This document shows, piece by piece, positions 56,389 to 64,000 of a stretch of DNA of 64,000 nucleotides. Made by a program: the position numbers and the translations under genes. How positions within the stretch are numbered: position 1 is the first letter of the stretch; each line of letters opens with the position of its first letter. The DNA is from Telmatactis stephensoni. Lineage: Eukaryota > Cnidaria > Anthozoa > Actiniaria > Isophelliidae. The stretch spans positions 248,001 to 312,000 of the forward strand of contig JALIZF010001589.1 in NCBI GenBank assembly GCA_029948255.1, written 5' to 3'. The notes under the pieces were generated by a model. That model was not told where the DNA came from, ran no database searches, and saw only the letters and a list, made by a program, of their open reading frames with translations.

Positions 56389-59300
56389 TTAATAGTGAAT
56401 AGATGTAGCCCCATTACCAGCATGCTCACTAAACGATGGAGCATTTGACGAGACGGAATGGACAGAATTGACCGAACGGACGCTCAAATACCTGGACTGA
56501 CGATTTATTCCATTCGACATATTTGAAGGCAAAGTTGAAGTCTTATTGGGTTGTGGGCCTGTATCCTCTTGGTCAATCGCATCAGGAAGGTTTGTCATTG
56601 AACTGTGGACACCAAAAGGCATTCTTTTGCCTGTAAACAAATCCTCTGTCCTGTCTTGTTTTGTCATGATTATGTTGGGTGAGTGCTGTACACTCACATT
56701 ATCTATGCCTTCTTCGACGCTTCCTTCTGATGGTGCCTCCTTTGGTGGCTGAAGTTTTCTGTAGCAAAAATATCCAACCAAAATAATCAAGCATATGGCT
56801 AGAACACCTAGTCCTGTAGCAACTCCAATGATCAAACCACTTGCCATAGTTTTCTTGGTTGAAAATTCCTAAAAAATGCAGCGACAGAAGTTTTGCGAAC
56901 AACTAAAATTGCTCTTGACTCTACGATTACTAGATATTATGACGTCACGGTTGGCTACTATTATCAACTAATGTACGTACATACAAATGAAAAAAAATCA
57001 ATCTCGAGATAGTTCTAGGGTGATTTTATATGCACCAATATGCACTTTTTTCGTCATCGATTTCATCAGTAATCAAATTTCAGGATTTTACTGGAACTTT
57101 CTAAACTGCATTCATTGAGCATTAAAATTCTCACATCTCAATACCAATATCGTTTTTAATACTACTTAGTGTCTCCTTTATAAAGGTCTATATAAGGATT
57201 TATTAGTACATCCCTTTGTTATTTTATTCTCTAATAAACAAGGAATGGAGATTGAAGGTAGATATTCGTCTAATATACATATTAGTACAAATAAATGTTC
57301 TTTATTAACACACTTGTCAGGTCTTGTTATATACTTTTGATTAGCTTGAATAAGCTGCACATTTGCGTGGCAGGCTTTTTAGACTGAATAAAGTTGCGAA
57401 GAAATGCACATTTTCTTAATAATAACTGCCTCAGTGATTGCCACAGTCACTTACAATCTCAGTATTTTTTAGATAATGTAAACTCACATAGCGATGATTG
57501 TTTTTCTATTTAGTATGCATATAGTTGATAAATAAACTTTACATTATAAAATATTGTACCACTTTTGAATAGTGGCGTGTGCAGTCAGTCATTGAATTAG
57601 AAACTATTAACGTCATCATTAATCAAGCAGCCATCACACAACACTTAACGTGAACAATAGTCTTAAGTGTAATAACTGTTCTATTGATATGAATCATCAA
57701 TGAAAGACTTAGAGGGGAGGGGTAAGGGACTGGTTTAACCACAAATAACTTATGGGGGAGGGAAACGGTTTATTTAACAAGTCTAAGTGGGGTGGGGGGC
57801 CGGGGGGAAGGTTTTATTAATCGTCATAAGTATTGTTAAAATGCGAGGCGTTGCCTACTCGTCAAAATGGCGGCCAAAACCGTCATAAGGCCGCCTATTA
57901 TTTATTTACATGACACTTCTCAGTCACCAATGATTTTTAAGAAAATTCCTGGAAAAAAACTGATCATATTTAAAAATATATTTGAGTCATCGAGAAAAAT
58001 GTTAAAGCGAAGTATCGGACCAAGAGACGTCGTGAAAATGTGGAATTTTGTTGATTCTTTGTGAAAATTCAATAGACGTTTCCTAAGACACAGCTGAGTG
58101 AGTTGTGTACTAGCCAAATCCTCCCTCTGCTTTACTGCCAATCGTCATTGTCAGTACACGGTAGTATGCACTTTGTAAGCATTGCCCAGGACTCACTCAA
58201 CTGTATCTTGGGAAACGGTGCGCTATTGCGAATCGCGTGATGTTCATGGCAGAGATGGAGATGTGCCAGGCGTTCCTCGTTGTAATGATTGTGCGTACAA
58301 CTCCTGTTGACGATATTCAAACTTCAGAGGAAAGACAACTGTAGTACCACTCTACAAAGAGGAGAAGCTGTTGCTGGTTCGTGCAGTTTCGTCGAAACTT
58401 CGTTAGCTCGAAATCACGAGTAACGCCTCAGGTATATCTCGACCTCTGTCAGGAACGTCTTGAACATCACGCGCTTCACAATTTCACCTAATTTATTCGA
58501 AAAAATCAACATAGACAAAATTTCAAACAAATTTTGACTTCTCCCTTGGTCGGACCAAAATTTGATAAAAACATTACAATTATCAATTATCAATTATCAA
58601 TTATCAATTATCAATTATCAATTATCAATTATCAATTATCAATTATCAATTATCAATTATCAATTATCAATTATCAATTATCAATTATCAATTATCAATT
58701 ATCAATTATCAATTATCAATTATCAATTATCAATTATCAATTATCAATTATCAGTTACAGTCACGTCAATTGAACCATGCACAACAAACGTTTGAGTAAG
58801 ACGACGGGAAGTAATTTTTATCAAGAGACCGTAATAATAAGGGAGCGAAACTCAATATTAATGTCTATGCGATGTTCGTGGTGGCTAAAAGCCAAGGACA
58901 CACGGTGCAATATTTGAAACATTTGCTGAAATATCGCGCGCAACACAATGTTGCAGCGTGTGTCCACCCATTCCACTGAATGTTTCGCGAAACGTTGCGC
59001 GCAACAGCCGCAGAAGTAGGATCGAGTTCTGCTTCTGGAACTCTGTCCAGAACTGTTGCGCGCAACATTGCACGAGATGTTTAATTCAGTGGTAGACACA
59101 CGGTGCAACCGTGTTGCGCGCGGTGTTTCAGCAAATGTTTCAGTGACATAACAACTGACGCAATCTTTATATATCGCCACTTTGAATACCTTCAAGGATA
59201 GCAGTGCAATTGCATACAAGACAAAAGCAATATTTACTTCGAATTATCTATCCCGTTTTCAAGCCAACAATCGCCAAAAAAGTGGTAATACAAGTAACAA

Positions 59301-62300
59301 TTCTCTGCAACTTGCAAAGCAACAGTGTTACACGAAATGTTGCACAAATATGTTGCCTGTATTACCGAACCTTTAGTACGTTCGTAACGAAATCTGTCTC
59401 ACGGTCTTCCTGTGCTGTTCTAATTGGTAACACGTCACAAGTTAATTATGACGTCACAGTGGTCTTTCTAAAACGGTTCCAAATCAGTACGAGTGACTTG
59501 GAAAAGGTTAGACTTCAGGAACTGAATGGAGCCTCAATGATTTAACCGTTTAGTATCTGTACATCTGCGCAAGAGTTTAAACGCTGCCTATCAGTTGATG
59601 TGACCAGGCCTAAAACCAGGCCTTGAGTTCCTGAAAGCTCGATCAGCGCTGATCCAGAATAAAGTCTTAGGAAAACCACTCAAGAAAACTGGATTAGCGC
59701 TAATCGGACTTTCATCATGTATCGGCCTCAGGTCTCATCTTATTCTGAATTTGCCCTAACAACAACATGAATATCGTTATTCTTGTTATTAACTGGACAG
59801 TGAAGGCAAAATTGTTAGCGGTGGAGGCAAACAATTCAAACTCTTACAAAAGGGTGACAAGACGTTGCTTGCTACATGTATGTGTTAGTATTCATTATTG
59901 TTATTATATTTTGAAAATAATTCAAGAGTTTTGATTGGCTAAGAGCCACCGGATAAATTACCATAGTCGCCGGCTAGCTGCCCAAATTTGGAGTTATGAA
60001 AATGTTGAAAACCATTATTCGAAGTTATGACGTAATTTTCTCGAATATGGAAAATTAGCTTGCGGTATGACGTCACGCTAATTTATGCGATTCATGCCAA
60101 AAGCGGGAAAACAACAACAACATGTATTCTTGTCAACAAAGCACAACTGAGAAAGAATTATTTTCAAAAATAATAAAACAATTATTGAATTCGTTTCTCG
60201 TAGGATATGGGGAATTATTAAGGCCTCGGTTTGTGTTATCTGCCTCAGCCTTCGGCTTCGGCAGATAACACAAACCTCGGCCTTAATAATTCCCCATATC
60301 CTACTCGACCTCATCCAATAATTGCTTATTATTGTTATCAATATTATGGTCTCGTTATTTTCACCAGCTTCAGTTTTTCTGAGGGTATTCATTCAACGAC
60401 AGACTTGTAGCGAATGATGCCTTTAGATTAGTCGCAAAGAATGGAAACTAATGGGTAAAACACAAGATATGAAATGGCGAAAAAATACTATACTTAGAGG
60501 TTAACGCACTCAGCGAGTGAATTATCGGGATTTACCTTGAGTTCACAAGTTTGCTAACAATGAACGAGAAATTTTAAATATTAAATATTTTTAAAATTTC
60601 TTTACCCCATCTGAAAGAACTTGTGGCGACAGACTTTCTTAATTTTCTATGAGATAGGTTTTGGATAACTAGTTTAAAAAACAGTAAATATTAAGATGAA
60701 TTTGGAAAGCCGGCGAACTGACTGTTTTCAAGCCCAGTGAAATATGTTGATCTCAGTAAGCTTACTCAAAAAACTTCAATTACATTTTACCTTAAAAACA
60801 GGCACGCCAAGCAGTCTTCGACCTTTTCGTTTTAAATATGCTTCTTAATCTTCTCTTTTTCGAAACATCCTCAAATTTATCACCAGGAACATTTTTTCTT
60901 TCTCACTGTACTTTATCGCCGTTCATTGTTAGTTTTTATTAGGTCGGTATTATTACGTCGTGTCGTGTTGTCACGTCAGAACCACGCGTCACGTGGTACA
61001 AACTGACCAATCAGAAAATCAGAATTTGTACAGTGTATGAAAATTGATAATATAAAAACATATTAAAACGTCCTGTGTTCTCATGACATCATAATCGTCA
61101 TCACCATCACTCGGTTATCATCTTTAGAGTTTTGAAATGATAACGATAAGTTTATAATTTATTTTTTAAATTTAGCCCTTAATTTCATAGCCCTTTCTGA
61201 TGAAGATTATGCGTGAAGCATGTTTTCACGAATATCACTATGCTTTACGTAAGTTACACTGATACAATACACATATACAACAGAGAGTCATTTCTACGAG
61301 ATTTATTGTTTATTGACGTATCTGTTACATGTATTTTTGAGATATCTGCTTTCTTCCACTGACACTGAAAAGAGAATTAAACAAAACTAAATTTACTTAC
61401 AACAGTGCACGTAATACACCAATACGCCTATTTCAATAAACGTTGTCGGGCAAAATTAAAGACTCCGAGTATGAAAGGAAGCACGGGAAGAAATTACGTA
61501 CTAAAGTTATACAACACTTCAATAACCAGCGTAGCCTGGTTTTCCAAGGGAGGGGATCGGAAGGAAAAAAGGGAGGGCAGGGAAGGGGAAGAGGAGGGGA
61601 GGGAAAGCCTTTCCCTCCCCATTCTCTTCCCCTCCCATCCCTCCCACTTTTTCCTTTCCCCTCCCCAGTCCCTACCTCTCTTCCCTTGAAAAGCCAGACT
61701 GCACAGGCTAACCCTCAAGTATCCACACAACAATTCACATCAAGCTTGCCCTGGCCTTATAAACCAAAGAACCTTATTTTATGCTAAAGTCAAGACCAAA
61801 GCCGAAGAAAGAGAAGGAAGTTTTGCAATTACCCATACTCCTTTTCGGTCTACTGGCTTAAGACCTCTCGTACTACAACCTTTTTTAAATAGGTGAATAT
61901 AGAGTTCTGTTTTGTCAGGGTGTTCCTATACCTTGTCATACGCCACATCCATACAACTCCATTCTGAGACAGGGGTAACTGGCTTTGATCACGTGCAGTT
62001 TGACGTAACGAGCCCTTGTTGGAGTGAACGTGTTAATGATAGGAGTGACGAAATCACAGTTGCCATCAAAAACCTACAATTAACAACCATAAAATAATAA
62101 GTATTAACTTTATTGTATATATACATTATGATGGTTTTATTTTCTTCATTTTTCTATTGGTGCATTTTGTCTCTATAAAAATGACTTTGTCTTACTTAGA
62201 AACAAGGGAAAGAAAGAAAGATCTCACCAAACACGTCCTTAGTGTTCAAAATCGACAATCCGATTATTACTCTAACAATCACGTGTATACCCCGTGCAAG

Positions 62301-64000
62301 AGCCCCACCCCTCCAGTACTATCAAATACCTTGTCGATGCCATTTTCTTGGTAGGTTTTGTAATTTTTTCCCATCGACACTGAATGACAACTTGTACTGC
62401 TGGACGACTTCATGGGAATCATCCCTTCCTGGAAATGATAAGATAGGTAATGTAAAGGCCTATAAAGAGAATGGGGAATGGTTTGTACTCGGGAGATACG
62501 TGAAAAAAAGAATGTTAATTGTACTCGGGTTAAAGTCATCTCTTTCCACGTAAGGCTTATAGTTCATGAAACATATATTGTTCAAAAACATTTTTTAAAT
62601 TGAAGCCTTATGACAAACCTTGTGTAGCAATGGCTCTGACTTTCATTTCTTTGCCAAGGTCCACACCAACATACTGGTTTTCTCTATCATTAGCGCACCA
62701 AGCACCAATGCGCCTTGTTGAGTGGTCGTCTTCCATGTAAAGACGAGCGTTTTCAGCAGCAGCCCTCCAGCGCCCTAGTAATGTAATCACATAAAGTTAA
62801 GTAATCTTTTTCAGGGACAGCTAACCTATAGAGTGAATTTTTCCACTCATAAACTTGAGGAAAACAGTGCATATTTTAACTCTTTCAAAAGCAGAGTTTT
62901 TAATATGCGTCTTAAAAGAAAAGAAAAGAAAAGAAAAGAAAAGAAAAGAAAAGAAAAGAAAAGAAAAGAAAAGAAAAGAAAAGAAAAGAAAAGAAAAGAA
63001 AAGAAAAGAAAGAAACCTGTTGGTTGTTAAAACAGGCTTGCATCACTACCTTTTACGAGCTAGGGGCATGAGGGTGAAGGCTCAAGTGTTTTAAGGCCTG
63101 GGATTTTAGGGAATTGGCCATATGGATTTACCTGCTTATCGATTATAAATTTGCCTTAATTACAAAATCGTTCGTGGTTACATGATATATTTTGTGAAAC
63201 TTAACATTTTGGCTCGGTTTTCTTCTTGTCTTGTCTCTATACGATCATTTCTGCTGGGTTTTAATACCTGGAACATCATTCATCGTTAAGGAGATATTCA
63301 AGTAAATATCTGGTCACTGTATTTTCGATATCATGTACCTGGTTTAAAGATGGTCGAAGAAAAAAAGTTGACGTCTGGTAGCTTGAAGTCTCCAGGCCAG
63401 CCCAGCCCTAGAGGTTCAGAACAGATACCTATAAAAGTAATTAAGATTGATATTAAACTCTTGGTCACAGTTTCTATTTTTGATTAGCGTTATACTTATT
63501 AGCAAAGAAACCTCTCCTTTTCTTTCGTGACTTTCAATCAACAAATTGCCTGTAAACAGTAGAGATATCGGGTTGTACAGCTTTTTGTCCGCCCTCCATT
63601 TTGTTCAGTTGGCTGAGCGTTAATCTTGATGCGAAGGAAGGTCTTTAAACAATTGAGGATGTACAGTCTTTGACTGTAATAAGTGGACCACGTTTTCTCG
63701 GATCAAGATGTAAAATACAGTGTAGTACAACCAGTAGTGGAAGTACTTGGGCAGGTGATGGAATACACTCAAAGTCGAAACAACATTTACGATGACACTG
63801 CCCCTCCCCTCGTCTACTAACCCCTCCCCTCCCCCTATCATACCTTGTGGTCTGACGGGATAGGTATCACATTTTATTCGACAACTTTTACGACATTTGT
63901 AATCAATCCATGGTGATGTTCCACATTGCTTTAGATGTACATATTCAGAACATTTCTCCATTAAATCAACGCATTGCAAACCTTCCAAATAAAATATCAA
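56389..64000 (-). CDS. ShKT and F5/8 type C domain membrane protein, partial, frameshifted
   Basis: Minus-strand exons: 64000 (or about 63982)-63844, 63428-63339, 62774-62619, 62428-62330, 62073-61942, 56868-56389. The first visible exon is a six-cysteine ShKT domain (CVDLMEKC, DYKCRKSCRIKC). The next four make one F5/8 type C (discoidin) domain: CSEPLGLG, RIGAWCAND, QYVGVDLGKEMKVRAIATQG, YKLSFSVDG, ARYVKLHVI, CLRMELYGC. The last has a short juxtamembrane stretch, one transmembrane helix (GLIIGVATGLGVLAICLIIL), a basic stop-transfer end and a Ser/Asn-rich tail of about 120 residues. Phases agree except in exon 62428-62330, where a run of six A (62364-62369) shifts the frame and would stop the protein in the next exon. 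The domain set suggests a cell-surface adhesion or receptor protein; ShKT here is an extracellular module, not evidence of a toxin. The N-terminus lies beyond the window, and extra exons in the 5 kb last intron cannot be excluded. Confidence 0.8.
57867..58064 (+). CDS. Small open reading frame, 65 residues, doubtful
   Basis: It starts at a natural ATG in AAAATGGCGGCC context and reads MAAKTVIRPPIIYLHDTSQ..., basic, to a stop at 58064. No family is recognised and no splice link was found. It lies antisense inside the 5 kb intron of the membrane-protein gene, just before a fold-back. It may be chance or a relic exon. Confidence 0.2.
   Translation: MAAKTVIRPPIIYLHDTSQSPMIFKKIPGKKLIIFKNIFESSRKMLKRSIGPRDVVKMWNFVDSL
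58077..58217. mobile_element. Fold-back element
   Basis: CGTTTCCTAAGACACAGCTGAGTGAGT on the left pairs with ACTCACTCAACTGTATCTTGGGAAACG on the right. 141 bases, non-coding. Confidence 0.65.
58577..58752. repeat. Heptanucleotide array (CAATTAT)25
   Basis: Twenty-five uninterrupted seven-base units with no visible point change until the last. It is open in more than one frame (INYQLSI), which is an artefact. It lies in the last intron of the membrane-protein gene. Confidence 0.97.
58896..59146. mobile_element. Fold-back element rich in TTGCGCGCAA
   Basis: GAAACATTTGCTGAAATATCGCGCGCAACAC on the left pairs with GTGTTGCGCGCGGTGTTTCAGCAAATGTTTC on the right. Inside are more palindromes (GTTGCGCGCAAC twice) and repeated CACACGGTGCAA and GTGTGTCCACC words. 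Confidence 0.7.
59600..59760. repeat. Palindrome pair GATCAGCGCTGATC / GATTAGCGCTAATC
   Basis: Two 14-base perfect palindromes 50 bases apart, between CCAGGCCTTGAG and CGGCCTCAGGTC words, suggest a small inverted-repeat element. Confidence 0.4.
60169..60333. mobile_element. Near-perfect long hairpin element
   Basis: Arms of about 75 bases: AATAATAAAACAATTATTGAA...GTAGGATATGGGGAATTATTAAGGCCTCGGTTTGTGTTATCTGCC and its reverse complement, with a loop of about 15 bases (TCAGCCTTCGGCTTC). A young fold-back transposon is likely. It is in the last intron of the membrane-protein gene. Confidence 0.75.
61550..61690. repeat. Purine block followed by pyrimidine block
   Basis: GGGAGGGGA-type sequence (61550-61608) is followed by CCTCCCC-type sequence (61609-61690), flanked by CCAAGGGA and TCCCTTGAAAAGCC. 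The arms are inverted, so it can form a large G/C-rich hairpin. It may be a simple-sequence fold-back. Confidence 0.6.
62914..63010. repeat. Microsatellite (AAAAG)n
   Basis: About 19 units of AAAAG without interruption, in the intron between two discoidin-domain exons of the minus-strand gene. Confidence 0.95.

Noticed and set aside
58821..59219. Minus-strand frames of 132, 67 and 62 residues
   Set aside because: They cover a CpG-rich fold-back element and change composition with its palindromes; no coding signature.
62833..63094. Lys/Arg-rich frames
   Set aside because: Products of the AAAAG microsatellite.
63844..64000. Calling the ShKT exon a venom toxin gene
   Set aside because: The six-cysteine module is spliced in phase to a discoidin domain and then a transmembrane exon; ShKT occurs in many non-toxin extracellular proteins.

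Overview
The window is animal nuclear DNA, AT-rich, with intron-dense genes, and it most resembles an anthozoan cnidarian such as a stony coral. Support for that guess: bilaterian-like orthologs with many introns, a ShKT/discoidin membrane protein, very many fold-back elements, and LINE ORFs carrying a degenerate NPGP motif. The species cannot be named from the sequence alone. All gene models below were built by hand from GT-AG splice sites, and every exon chain keeps reading phase except where stated.

Layout. 1-2165 (minus): last visible part of an unrecognised two-exon gene that runs off the left edge. 2166-8056: gene-poor, with fold-back elements, a decayed coding remnant and a LINE fragment. 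8057-14003 (plus): KMT5B/C-type histone H4K20 methyltransferase, seven coding exons, 469 residues. 17132-22077 (minus): TMEM53-like DUF829 protein, three exons, 279 residues. It faces SYCP3 (22996-29077, plus, seven exons, 245 residues) across a 918-base shared upstream region. 30387-49081 (plus): DNAI7 (CASC1), an axonemal dynein-associated protein, 21 coding exons, 771 residues, whose introns hold many mobile elements including a whole-length but broken LINE. 50256-51272 (plus): intronless SRFBP1/BUD22-like gene, 338 residues. 56389-64000 (minus, partial): a membrane protein with a ShKT domain, an F5/8 type C (discoidin) domain, a transmembrane helix and a cytoplasmic tail. It has a one-base frameshift in the discoidin domain.

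The genes do not form a pathway; they look like an ordinary eukaryotic neighbourhood (chromatin, meiosis, cilia, ribosome biogenesis, cell surface). The most striking non-genic content is repeats. One family has C/G-homopolymer ends and three copies, each flanked by its own different 8-base direct repeat. A 134-base TA-flanked family has four copies. One element has clustered GACGCACTTT subterminal repeats. There are two tRNA-derived SINE families, a 320-base TTGTA array grown on a LINE-like 3' tail, a 17-base minisatellite with higher-order order, and a pure heptanucleotide array. No CRISPR, rRNA or intact tRNA gene was seen.
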